A stretch of DNA of 64,000 bases. It comes from Azoarcus sp. DN11 (GTDB lineage: Bacteria > Pseudomonadota > Gammaproteobacteria > Burkholderiales > Rhodocyclaceae). The translations under genes and the position numbers were made by a program. The notes below the pieces were generated by a model. The model ran no database searches. It had not been told where the DNA came from and worked only from the letters and a program-made list of their open reading frames with translations. The stretch spans positions 62,001 through 126,000 of the forward strand of contig NZ_CP021731.1 in the NCBI RefSeq assembly GCF_003628555.1, written 5' to 3'. This document shows, one piece after another, positions 20,154-29,114 of the stretch (position 1 is its first letter; each line of letters starts with the position of its first letter).

Positions 20154-20756
20154 ATGGCACGCATGAAATTCCTGTGTGACGCCGAGCGCTGCATCGAGTG
20201 CAACGGCTGCGTCACCGCCTGCAAGAACGAGCACGAAGTGCCGTGGGGCGTGAACCGCCGGCGCGTCGTCACGATCAACGACGGGGTGCCGGGCGAGCGC
20301 TCGATGTCGGTCGCCTGCATGCACTGCTCGGACGCGCCATGCGTCGCGGTGTGCCCGACCAACGTCATCTACCAGACCGAGGAAGGCATCGTCCTGCACG
20401 ACAAGGACGGCTGCATCGGCTGCGGCTACTGCTTCTACGCCTGTCCGTTCGGCGCGCCGCAGTTCCCCAACGGTCCGGCGGCCTTCGGTGCGCGCGGCAA
20501 GATGGACAAATGCACCTTCTGCGCCGGCGGCCCGGAGGAAAACGGCTCGCAGGTGGAGTTCGAGAAGTACGGCCGCAACCGCATCGCCGAAGGCAAGCTG
20601 CCGCTGTGCGCCGAGATGTGCTCGACCAAGGCGCTGCTCGCGGGCGATGCGGCCGAAATCTCGGAGATCTTCCGCGACCGCGTGCTGCGCCGCGGCAAGG
20701 GCGTCGAGGCCTGGGGCTGGATGACCGCTTACGGCAAGGAGGAGGCGAAAAAATGA
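20154..20756 (+). CDS. fdhB: Formate dehydrogenase iron-sulfur (beta) subunit
   Basis: A 200-residue electron-transfer subunit with four 4Fe-4S sites: CIECNGCVTACK, CMHCSDAPCVAVCP, CIGCGYCFYACP, and the pair CTFC / CAEMC. It should pass electrons from the catalytic subunit to the cytochrome b subunit. Unlike E. coli FdnH (about 290 residues), it lacks the C-terminal transmembrane anchor, so it resembles the short FdhB of Wolinella and Shewanella-type enzymes. It has no signal of its own and would be exported with the Tat-tagged alpha subunit. GAGGGGAG precedes the ATG, and the stop overlaps the next gene. Confidence 0.94.
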   Translation: MARMKFLCDAERCIECNGCVTACKNEHEVPWGVNRRRVVTINDGVPGERSMSVACMHCSDAPCVAVCPTNVIYQTEEGIVLHDKDGCIGCGYCFYACPFGAPQFPNGPAAFGARGKMDKCTFCAGGPEENGSQVEFEKYGRNRIAEGKLPLCAEMCSTKALLAGDAAEISEIFRDRVLRRGKGVEAWGWMTAYGKEEAKK

Positions 20757-20977
20757 AGACGCGCATCCCTTACGTGATCGCCGCCGCATGCGCGGCGGTG
20801 CTGCTGGCCGGCTGCGGCGAGAAATCGCAGGTCGCCAAGTACGAGCACGGCAAATATGCCGGCAAGAGCGACACCCGCCCGTGGGAGGGCGGTGTCTACA
20901 AGGGCGACAAGGGGGCGTGGGAGCAGGCGCTGCGCAACCGCATCCGCACCCAGAACGAATACAAGCGGGTCGAGTGA
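20753..20977 (+). CDS. Small lipoprotein inside the formate dehydrogenase operon
   Basis: A 74-residue predicted lipoprotein. A hydrophobic signal (YVIAAACAAVLLAGC) ends in a lipobox L-A-G-C, and the mature part of about 55 residues is charged, with repeated Lys/Tyr/Gly (KYEHGKYAGKSDTRPWEGG). The ATG overlaps the fdhB stop, so it is coupled to the enzyme genes, and fdhC starts ten bases later. No known domain was recognised. The periplasmic face position suggests a small accessory or stabilising subunit, but this is inferred from location only. Confidence 0.75.
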   Translation: MKTRIPYVIAAACAAVLLAGCGEKSQVAKYEHGKYAGKSDTRPWEGGVYKGDKGAWEQALRNRIRTQNEYKRVE

Positions 20978-20987
20978 GGAGCCGGTG

Positions 20988-21992
20988 ATGAGCACAACCC
21001 TCAGGCAACGCAGCGGCGTCGCGCTGCTGCTGGCGCTGGTGTCGTGGCTGTTCCTGCTGGGCAGCGGGGCGGCGATGGCGCAAGCCGACCCGGCCGCGGC
21101 GCAGGTCGAACGCCAGCAGACGCAGCCGCTCAACAACGCCCCGGTATGGCGCGAGGTGCGCTCGGGCGAGTCCCACTTCACGACCGTGCGCGGTCCCGAG
21201 ACCGGCGTGCTGATCCAGACCGAAGGCCAGGTGTGGCGGCAGTGGCGCAACGGCCCGATCACGTTCTACGGCGGCATCCTGCTGCTGGTCGTGCCGACGG
21301 CGATCGGACTGTTCTTCGCGATGAAGGGCGCCCTGAAGCTGCACGGCGCGCCGACCGGACGCCGGCTGCAGCGCTTCAGCACCTTCGAGCGCGTCGTGCA
21401 TTGGGGCACCGCGGCCACCTTCGTCATCCTGGGCCTCACCGGCGTGTGCATCCTGTTCGGCAAGCACTTCATCGCCCCGGTGTTCGGCACCGCGGTGCTG
21501 GGCGGGCTGCTGACGGCGGGCAAGGCCGTGCACAACTACGTCGGCCCGCTGTTCGGCGTGTTCACGCTGCTGATGATCGTCGCCTTCCTGCGCGACAACG
21601 TGTGGCAGGCGATCGACAGCGTATGGATCCGCAAGGCCGGCGGCATCGCCAGCGGCGAGCACGTGCCCTCGGGGCGCTTCAACTTCGGCGAGAAGACCTG
21701 GTTCTGGATCGGCGTGACCTTCCTCGGCCTGATCGTCGCCGGTTCCGGCCTCGTCATGGACTTCCCCAACTTCGGCCAGACGCGCGCCGACATGCAGCTT
21801 GCCAACGTCATCCACGGCGTCGGCGCGATCCTGCTGATCGCCCTGTCGCTGGGCCATATCTACATGGGCACGATCGGCGTCGAAGGCGCGTACCAGTCGA
21901 TGAGGACCGGCTACGTGGACGAGACCTGGGCGAAGGAGCACCACGAAGCGTGGTACGAGGAGGTGAAGGCCGGCCGCTCGGGCCATCCGTGA
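20988..21992 (+). CDS. fdhC: Formate dehydrogenase cytochrome b556 (gamma) subunit
   Basis: A 334-residue membrane protein that anchors the enzyme and reduces quinone. An N-terminal signal-like segment (VALLLALVSWLFLLGSGAA) and a periplasmic stretch of about 60 residues are followed by four membrane helices at roughly 92-112, 132-155, 172-192 and 240-262. Likely haem-ligand His are found in FERVVHWGTAATF, AGKAVHNYVGPLFG and NVIHGVGAILLI ... GHIYMGTIG. It is the usual FdnI/FdhC layout with an extra N-terminal exported segment. It is the last gene of the plus-strand formate dehydrogenase operon. Confidence 0.93.
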   Translation: MSTTLRQRSGVALLLALVSWLFLLGSGAAMAQADPAAAQVERQQTQPLNNAPVWREVRSGESHFTTVRGPETGVLIQTEGQVWRQWRNGPITFYGGILLLVVPTAIGLFFAMKGALKLHGAPTGRRLQRFSTFERVVHWGTAATFVILGLTGVCILFGKHFIAPVFGTAVLGGLLTAGKAVHNYVGPLFGVFTLLMIVAFLRDNVWQAIDSVWIRKAGGIASGEHVPSGRFNFGEKTWFWIGVTFLGLIVAGSGLVMDFPNFGQTRADMQLANVIHGVGAILLIALSLGHIYMGTIGVEGAYQSMRTGYVDETWAKEHHEAWYEEVKAGRSGHP

Positions 21993-22048
21993 TCCGGGAC
22001 CGACCGGACCGACTGTCGCCTCGTGCCAAACTCGTCACGCGTGCGCGG

Positions 22049-22107
22049 TTTTCCTGCATCGCGTTCGCGACTAGACTGAGCGGGTAAAAAGGGCGCCGGT
22101 CGGCGCC
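22049..22107 (+). promoter_or_regulatory. Possible tpx promoter and leader hairpin
   Basis: TTTTCC (22049-22054), a 17-base spacer and TAGACT (22072-22077) form a moderate sigma-70 promoter. GGCGCCG (22092-22098) and CGGCGCC (22101-22107) form a tight hairpin just before the tpx ribosome site. Read on the minus strand this hairpin is followed by C and five Ts, so it would terminate antisense transcripts better than sense ones. Confidence 0.4.
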
Positions 22108-22131
22108 TTCCAACCGCAAGGAGAACCCCGC

Positions 22132-22632
22132 ATGAGCACCGTGACCCTGGGTGGCAACCCGATCGAAGTCGCCGGCAAGTTCCCGCACAAGGGCGACACC
22201 GTCCCGCCGCTGTCGCTGGTCGGCGCGGACCTGAAGGACGTGACGCTCGCCGACTACGGCCGCAAGCGCAAGGTCCTCAACATCGTTCCCAGCCTCGACA
22301 CCCCGACCTGCGCGACCTCGACGCGCAAGTTCAACGCCGAGGCGTCCAAGCTCGCCGACACCGTCGTGCTGGTCATCTCCGCCGACCTGCCCTTCGCCGC
22401 CAAGCGCTTCTGCGTCGCCGAAGGGCTGGAGAACGTCATCACGCTGTCGACGATGCGCGGGCGCAGCTTCATGAAGGACTACGGCGTCGAGATCGCCTCC
22501 GGCCCGCTCGCCGGCGTCGCTGCGCGTGCCGTCGTCGTGCTGGACGCCGACAACCGCGTGCTGCATTCGCAGCTCGTGGGCGAGATCAAGGATGAACCCG
22601 ACTACGCGGCGGCGCTCGCGGCGCTGAAGTAA
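22132..22632 (+). CDS. tpx: Thiol peroxidase (atypical 2-Cys peroxiredoxin)
   Basis: A 166-residue peroxiredoxin that reduces hydrogen and organic peroxides using thioredoxin. The peroxidatic Cys is about residue 60 in [16 protein letters not shown], and the resolving Cys about residue 94 in AKRFCVAEG, the Tpx spacing. Length equals the family norm. In most Gram-negatives Tpx works in the periplasm or cytoplasm without a cleaved signal; none is seen here. AAGGAGAA precedes the ATG by eight bases. It stands alone between the formate dehydrogenase operon and a hairpin at 22644-22665. Confidence 0.95.
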   Translation: MSTVTLGGNPIEVAGKFPHKGDTVPPLSLVGADLKDVTLADYGRKRKVLNIVPSLDTPTCATSTRKFNAEASKLADTVVLVISADLPFAAKRFCVAEGLENVITLSTMRGRSFMKDYGVEIASGPLAGVAARAVVVLDADNRVLHSQLVGEIKDEPDYAAALAALK

Positions 22633-22643
22633 GCAGCGGGCAT

Positions 22644-22665
22644 AACCCGTCACCTAAAACGGGTT
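22644..22665 (+). terminator. Possible terminator after tpx
   Basis: AACCCGT (22644-22650) and ACGGGTT (22659-22665) form a 7-bp stem with an 8-base loop, followed by TATCAT. The U-tract is short, so strength is uncertain. It lies 12 bases after the tpx stop. Confidence 0.5.
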
Positions 22666-22761
22666 TATCATACGGGAGCGAGTGGCCGCGAGCCGGCTGC
22701 GCGCTCCCGCTTCCGGCTGACGGAATCAGCCGCTCCCTCGTCCGTCGCCCGAAGCAAGCAG

Positions 22762-24011
22762 ATGCCGGATTTACTGCCGAAAGTCGGCCTCGAACAGCTC
22801 CAGGTGGGCATGTTCGTGTCGCTCGACGTGCCCTGGCTGGACCATCCCTTCCTGGTCAATTCCTTCCGCATCAGCAGTGCGAGGCAGCTCGCCACGCTGC
22901 GCGAGCTGGGGCTGCGCAAGATCGCCTACGACCCGACACGCTCGGCCGCCGAGCCCTTGCCGCCGGGCGGCGAAACCCCGTCCGTGCCGCCGTCCCTGCC
23001 CGAACCCGGGGAGCGGGAGCACATCGAGGCCAAGCGGACCCGCGCCGCGCGCATGGCCGAACAGCGCGACCTCATCCGCAGCTGCGAAAAGGCCTATGCG
23101 AACTGCGTGGATTCGACGCGCGACCTGCTCGCCGACGTGCTGCACTATCCGGCCGACGCGACCGCGCAGGCCGGGGCGATGGTGGGCGAGCTCGCGTCCA
23201 CTTCCTCGAGGATGCCGGCGCCACCGTGATGCTCATCGCGTCGCGCAAGCGCGACGACGCCACGCACCAGCATTCGCTCAACGTGATGATCCTGACGATG
23301 ATCCTCGCGAAGGGGCTGAACCTCAAGCGCGAGGTGTTCGAGGCGGCCGGCATGGGCGCGCTGCTGCACGACATCGGCGCCCGGCGCATCAATCCCATCG
23401 TGCTGCGCACGAAGGAGCGCAGCCGTCCCGAGGAATCCCTCTACCGCATGCACGGCGAGTACGGGCTGCAGATCGTCGGCAAGCACGTCCCGGCCCCGGT
23501 GTGCGCGATCATCCGCGAACACCACGAAGCCATGGACGGCAGCGGTTTCCCGGCCGGGCGCAAGGGCCCGGACATCAACCCGCTGGCGCGCATGGTCGCA
23601 ATCGCAAACCGCTACGACAACCTGTGCAATCCGCACTCGCTCGTCGAGGCGCTGACACCCGCGGAAGCGCTGTCGCAGATGTATGCGCGCGAGGCCGCGC
23701 ATTTCGATCCCTTCATGCTGTCGGTGTTCATCAAGGAGCTCGGCATCTATCCGCCCGGCTCCTTCGTGCGCCTGTCGACCGGCTCGATCGCGATCGTCGT
23801 CGCCGTTACGCCGGGCAACACGCTGCGGCCGACCGTGCTCGTGTATGAACCGGGCGTGCCGCGGCGCGACGCGCTGGTGCTGAGCCTCGCCGACGCGCGC
23901 GAGGTCGCGATCGACACCGTGCTCAAGCCGCGCGCACTGCCGCGCGAAGTCGTCGATTACCTCAACCCGCGCATGAACCTCGCGTACTTCGCGCAGCGCG
24001 CGCGCCGCTGA
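22762..24011 (+). pseudogene. HD-GYP cyclic-di-GMP phosphodiesterase, broken by a frameshift
   Basis: Two adjoining frames make one protein. The first (22762-23229) encodes an N-terminal DUF3391-type region beginning VGLEQLQVGMFVSLDVPWLD. The second (codons readable from about 23190 to 24011) encodes VHFLEDAGATVMLIASRKRD and then the HD-GYP domain: THQHSLNVMI, GALLHDIGARRI, MHGEYGLQIVGKH, REHHEAMDGSGFPAGRKG (GFP in place of GYP) and NPLARMVAIANRYDNL. A deletion of one base (or insertion of two) near 23170-23200 explains the shift; there is no homopolymer or slippery heptamer there. Restored, it would be about 415 residues and should hydrolyse c-di-GMP. A start at ATG 23232 could still give a bare HD-GYP domain. 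A sequencing error is possible. Confidence 0.82.
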
Positions 24012-25178
24012 TCACGCGGGGGCGATCGCGTCGAGCGCCTTTTCCAGCGCCTTGACGCTGCGCTCGACCGCGTGCAGCTTGTCGAGGCCGAAGAGCCCGA
24101 TGCGGAAGGTGCGGAAATCCGCCGGCTCGCCGCACTGCAGCGGCACGCCGGCGGCGATCTGCAGGCCCTGCGCGGTGAATTTCTTCCCCGACTGGATCTC
24201 CGCATCGTCCGTGTAGCACACGACCACGCCCGGCGCCTCGAAGCCTGCTGCCGCGACGCTGCGGAAGCCGCGCGCGGCGAGCAGTGCGCGCACGCGCCGG
24301 CCCAGCTCCTGCTGTTCCGCCTGCACCTTGTCGAAGCCGTAGGCCTCGGTCTCCAGCATCACGTCGCGCAGCGCGGTCAGCGCGTCGGTCGGCATCGTCG
24401 CGTGGTAGGCATGGCCGCCCTTCTCGTACGCTTCCATGATGTGCAGCCATTTCTTCAGGTCGCATGCGAAGCTGGTGCTGCCGGTGGTCTCGAGGCGCTC
24501 GCGCGCGCGTTCGCCGAGCATCACCAGCGCGCAGCACGGCGGTGCGCTCCAGCCCTTCTGCGGCGCGCTGATGAGGATGTCGACGCCGCTTGCCGCCATA
24601 TCCACCCAGATCGTGCCGGAGGCGATGCAGTCGAGCACGAACAGGCCGCCGACCGCGTGCACGGCGTCGGCGACCGCGCGCAGGTAGTCGTCGGGCAGCA
24701 TCATGCCGGAGGCCGTCTCGACGTGCGGCGCGAACACCAGCTCGGGCCGGTGCTCGCGGATCGCCGCGACGACCTCGGCGATCGGTGCCGGCGCGAAGGC
24801 CGCCTGCGGGCCGGGTGCGACCGGACGTGCCTTCAACACCGTGCATTGCGACGGGATGCCGCCCATGTCGAAGATCTGCGTCCAGCGGTAGCTGAACCAG
24901 CCGTTGCGGATCACCAGGCACTTCTTCCCGGTCGCGAACTGGCGCGCGACCGCCTCCATGCCGAAGGTGCCGCTGCCGGGCACGACGATCGCCGTGTGCG
25001 CGCCATACACCTTCTTCAGCACGCGCGAGATGTCGCGCATGACGCCCTGGAAGCGCTGCGACATGTGGTTGAGCGCGCGGTCGGTATAGACGACGGAGTA
25101 TTCGAGCAGACCTTCGGGATCGGGGTGGGGCAGCAGGCTGGGCATCTTCTTCGGGCTCCGCAGAAATGAATCCAACAT
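24012..25178 (-). CDS. Class V pyridoxal-phosphate aminotransferase (alanine/serine-glyoxylate type)
   Basis: A 388-residue fold-type I PLP enzyme. Seen: YSVVYTDRALNHMSQRFQGV, VVPGSGTFGMEAVARQFATG (cofactor-phosphate loop), LFVLDCIASGTIWVDMAASG (the Asp contacts the PLP ring) and DILISAPQKGWSAPPCCALV with the Schiff-base Lys in Q-K-G. The family includes alanine-glyoxylate and serine-glyoxylate transaminases and the related 2-aminoethylphosphonate enzymes; the exact substrate cannot be set from motifs. It is tail-to-tail with the HD-GYP gene (adjacent stops), and its start is 28 bases from the end of the WD40 gene, so the two may be co-transcribed. Confidence 0.85.
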   Translation of the reverse strand: MLDSFLRSPKKMPSLLPHPDPEGLLEYSVVYTDRALNHMSQRFQGVMRDISRVLKKVYGAHTAIVVPGSGTFGMEAVARQFATGKKCLVIRNGWFSYRWTQIFDMGGIPSQCTVLKARPVAPGPQAAFAPAPIAEVVAAIREHRPELVFAPHVETASGMMLPDDYLRAVADAVHAVGGLFVLDCIASGTIWVDMAASGVDILISAPQKGWSAPPCCALVMLGERARERLETTGSTSFACDLKKWLHIMEAYEKGGHAYHATMPTDALTALRDVMLETEAYGFDKVQAEQQELGRRVRALLAARGFRSVAAAGFEAPGVVVCYTDDAEIQSGKKFTAQGLQIAAGVPLQCGEPADFRTFRIGLFGLDKLHAVERSVKALEKALDAIAPA

Positions 25179-25206
25179 GGCCGTCCAGCTTAGCACGCGA
25201 CGCGGT

Positions 25207-28200
25207 TCAGGGCGGGCAGGGGCGTTGGTGCAGGTACTTCTCGCATTCCTCGGCGGTGAAGCCGTGTGTGACGCGCTCGCGCAGCGCCGCCGCGAGCTGT
25301 GCCGGGTCGAGCGGAAGGAAATGCACCCGCTTGTCGCCGCCGCCGGTCGCGAGCGTGCTTCCGTCGGGGGAGAACGCGACCGCATTCACCGCGGCGTCCT
25401 GCGGCGGCAGCGTGAAGCGCTCCGTGCCGCTCGCGACGTCCCACACGCGCGCGCTGCGGTCGCGGCTGGCGGTTGCGAGCAGGCGGCCGTCGGGGCTGAA
25501 GGCGAGCGCGCCGATGGCGCCGGTGTGGCCGGCGAGTTCGCGCAGGGCCTTGCCGCTGGCGAGATCCCACAGGCGCGCGCGCCGGTCCGCGCCGGCCGCC
25601 GCGAGCAGGGCGCCGTCCGGGCTCAGCGCGATGTCGTCGATCTCGTCGCCGCGTTCCTGCAGGCGGCGCTGCAACTTGCCGTTCGCGGCGTTCCACTCCG
25701 CGAGCCCGCCGTCGGCGCCGGCCGTGAGCACGTGCTGCCCGTCGCGGCTGAAGAGGGCGCGGTTCAGCGGCGCCGTGCCGGTGCGCAGCCACAGGCGCCG
25801 CACTCCGCTCGCCGCATCCCAGATGCCGGCCATGCCGTCGTGCCCGGCGGTGACGACGAGGCGCCCGTCGGCGCTGAAGGCCACGCTTTGCACGCGTCCC
25901 GCATGTCCGCGCAGCAGGCGCGGCGCCTGGGCGCCGGTGGCGTCCCACAGCGCCGCCGTGCCGTCGACGCTCGCCGTCGCGAGGTGCTTGCCGTCCGGGC
26001 TCCACGCGACGCGGAACACCGTGCCCGTGTATCCCGTCAGCTGCTGCAGCACCTTGCCGCCGGCGCGGTCCCAGATTTTCGCGACGGCGTCGCGCGAAGC
26101 CGTCGCGAGCCGGCTGCCGTCGGGGCTGAAGGCGATATCGGAGATCGCGCCGCCGTGGGTGAAGGCGACGTCCCACAGCCTCACGCTGCCGTCCCCCCCC
26201 GGCGGTCGCGAGCCTGGGGCCTGCCGGATCGAAGGCGAGGCCGTGGACGGCGTCGCCGTGGCCGCCGAGCGTCGTCAGCGGCTGGCACTCGCCTTGCGGC
26301 CGGGTGCAGCCGGCGACGTCCCACAGGCGCGCGGTGCCGTCGAAGCCGCCGGTCGCGAAGGTCAGGCCGTCCGGGCTGAAGGCGAGCGCATCGACCGCGT
26401 CGGGCTGCTCGGGCAGTTCGCGCACCAATGCGCCGCTCGCAGCGTCCCACAGGCGTACGCTGCGGTCCTGGCTCGCGCTCGCCAGCCAACGCCCGTCGGG
26501 GCTGAAGGCCACCGCGAAGACCGTGTCCGTGTGGCCGTCGAGCACGTGCTCGGGCCGTCCGCTCAGCAGGTTCCAGATGCGCACCGATGACTCCCGCCCG
26601 GCGGTCGCGAGGCGCCGGCCGTCGGGACTGAAGGCCACTGCGTGCACCTCGGCCCGGTGCCCGGTCAGGTTCGTGAGCAGGCGGCCGGTGTCGACATCCC
26701 ACAGGCGCACGACCGGGTCCTGGCCGACCGTTGCGACGAGCTCGCCGTCGGGGCTGAACGCGACGCCCTGCAGGCGTTCGGCCTGGCGCGGCAGCTCGCG
26801 CAGCCGCTCGCCGCGCGCGACGTCCCACAGGATCGCCCTGCCGTCATGGCCCACCGACGCGAGTGTCCCGCCGTCGGGGCTGAACGCGACGGCGCGCACC
26901 GCGCCCTCGTGCCCGCGCAGCACCGCGAGTTCGGCCCCGTTCGCGGCGTCCCACAGGCGCACGCTGCCGTCCTGTCCGGCGGAGGCCATGTGCGTGCCGT
27001 CCGGGCTGAAAGCCACCGCCTGCACGCGCTGCGCATGCCCGTGCAGCGTCAGGCGCAGCCGCGTCGCATCGAGTGCGCGTCGCGCCGCATCCTCGGCCTC
27101 CCCGCGCACGAACGGGGGGGCGTCCGCGGTGCGCCGCAGTGCCTCCAGTGCGGCGTGGGTGCTGATTTCCGGGTCGCTGTCGAGATAGCGCAGCGAGGTC
27201 GCGACGAGCTGCACCGACAGCGCCAGTTCGGTCTTCTGCCGCCGCTGTGTCTCGGCCACCTGCTGCGCGATCAGCGTGCCGATCGCCGCAATCGCCGCGA
27301 GGAAGGCGATCACCCCCAGCCCGACCGCGAACCGCCGCATGCGCCGCGCGATCGCGGCCTCCTCCGCGGCCTGCGCGCGTGCCGCCGCGAGCTCGCGCGC
27401 GCGTTCCGCGTCCTGTTCGCGCTGCAGGTAGCCGTGCCGCCACGCCAGGATCGCCGGTGCGAGCACGTCGTGGCAGATCTCGTACTGCGCACCGCGGTCG
27501 TCGCCCTGCGGCGGCGCAATGCGGTTCAGCACCTGTTCGCCGGTAAGGCGCTGCAGCACCGCCGCGATCTCTTCGTCCGGCGCCTCGGCGCAGTCACGCA
27601 GGTCCGCGACGCGGCACGCGATCTTGGCCCCTGAAGGCGTCACCATGCGTTCGAAGAACTGCGCGCACAGCCTTTGCTCGTCGGTGTCCAGGCGTGCCAT
27701 GAGCTCGGCGAGATGCCGGTGCGCGATCTCGTGCACGTCGCCCAGCGCCATGAGGCTCGCCAGCCGCAGCACGCGGGAGCCGGCGCGCATCTCCTCGTGC
27801 CAGATGTGCGTCAGCACCAGCTGCAGGGTCGCCGCCGGGATGCCGTTCGCGCCCCTGCCGTCGCCGGCGCCGACCTCGGCGATCGCACACTCGACGAATC
27901 CGTCCTCGACCGTCAACGGCACGTCCTGCGCGCCCGTGCCGTTGAAGACCGCGAGCGGGCCGCGGATCGCCGCCGCAGCGCCGGGCGTGTCGAGGGGGTC
28001 GAGGCGGAGCGTGTTCGCGAGCAGCGTGGGGATGCGCCCGCACAGGCGGTCGAGGCGCGCGAGGCTGTCGTCGCGCAGCGACAGCAGCACGCCGAAGTCG
28101 AGGCCGGCGTTGACCGCGTCCGTGAATTCGCGCTCGAAGGCATCGCCGGTCGCGGTATCCGGGTGGTAGAGGAAGTACTCCTCGAACTGGTCGAGCACCA

Positions 28201-28588
28201 GCAGCACCGCGCCACCCACCGCCTGCGCGAGTGCCGCGACGATGCCTTCGAGGGGGGCTGCGGCATCGACGCCGGGCGTCGTCCCGGCCGGGAACGCCGC
28301 GATCAGTTCTCCCTTCAGCGCCGCGAGGAAGTCCGTGCGCGGCCACGCACGGAACACCGCGATCGCCGTGCCCGGCCGCGCCTTCAGCGCCGGCACGACG
28401 CCTGCGAGCAGCACCGAGCTCTTGCCGACGCCGCTCGCGCCGTAGAACACCGTCAGCGGGGCGGACGACAGGTGCGACGCGACGACGCGCTGCTCGCGCT
28501 CGCGGCCGAAGAACAGTCCGTGCTCGGTCTCGGTGTAGGGGCGCAGGCCGACGTAGGGGCAGGACTCCGCGCCCGCGACATCGCTCAT
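25207..28588 (-). pseudogene. STAND NTPase with one membrane span and 14 WD40 repeats, interrupted by a G8-tract frameshift
   Basis: Restored, this is a protein of about 1126 residues. An N-terminal STAND-type NTPase has Walker A FYGASGVGKSSVL and Walker B VLLVLDQFEEYF. A helical region and one membrane segment (about 433-455, VGLGVIAFLAAIAAIGTLIA) follow. Seven WD40 repeats come next, then a frameshift at a run of eight Gs on the coding strand (26200-26193), then seven more repeats (first AISDIAFSPDGSRLATASRD), ending HQRPCPP at 25207. With seven Gs the sequence reads LATAGGDGSVRLWDVAFTHG without a break; the eighth G shifts it into an arginine-rich frame open to about 25190. Such proteins are signalling or conflict-type switches; the function here is unknown. 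Start ATG 28588 follows GGGGGC. Confidence 0.82.
26193..26200 (-). repeat. Homopolymer tract (G8 on coding strand) at the WD40 frameshift
   Basis: Eight consecutive Cs on the plus strand, read as eight Gs in the WD40 gene. Seven Gs restore one continuous frame. The tract lies after the seventh WD40 repeat, between the two propeller-sized blocks. Confidence 0.9.
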
Positions 28589-29114
28589 CGGCGTGCCCCC
28601 GCGGCCACCGAGGCACGGTACTGGCAGGGTCGCGGTTGAAACGGTACCACCCGGCTGCGCCGCGGCCGGATCCAGATCACGCCGTAAAGGGGGTTCCGCC
28701 ACCGCCGTCCTCCATGCCGATCCGTCGCAGGGCGCACCGCTATGTCATCCGGCGCGCCTCCGATGCTGAACTATAGTTGAAATCGTACTCCCGGCCGAAG
28801 GAGTTGGATGCGGGCCCCGACATCGGCCACGCTGCCCCGTCCCGCGTGCATGCGCCCGGTGTGACCGCGCCGTTCCCCTCGAGTTCGCCGCCCATGCTGC
28901 GGACATGAATCCGGCGCTGATCGTCCCTTGGCACGGGGCCGGGTCGCGCCTGGCGCGTACCGGCCTGCCCGCGCACTCGGGGTCAACCCGCATCACCGAT
29001 TGCCGCGCAATGCCTTACGATTGGCGCGGGAGCATGCTGTTCGCCGCACGTGCCGGCCTCGCGCGGGCGCCGTGCCGAAGGCATTTCAGACCAACGCGAT
29101 TGGAGTGTCCGTTC
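28589..29114. other. Gene-free stretch between the divergent WD40 gene and the ABC transporter
   Basis: No supported gene is present in these 526 bases; short open frames have no conserved character. A 10-bp perfect palindrome AACTATAGTT lies at 28769-28778, the most AT-rich point of the gap. It could be an operator or contain -10 elements for either direction. No clear -35/-10 pair or terminator was found. The gap must contain the promoters for gltI and for the STAND/WD40 gene. Confidence 0.5.

Noticed and set aside
17345..20368. Minus-strand open frame of about 1000 codons opposite fdhA
   Set aside because: Shadow of the catalytic subunit gene; composition is not protein-like and no motifs are present.
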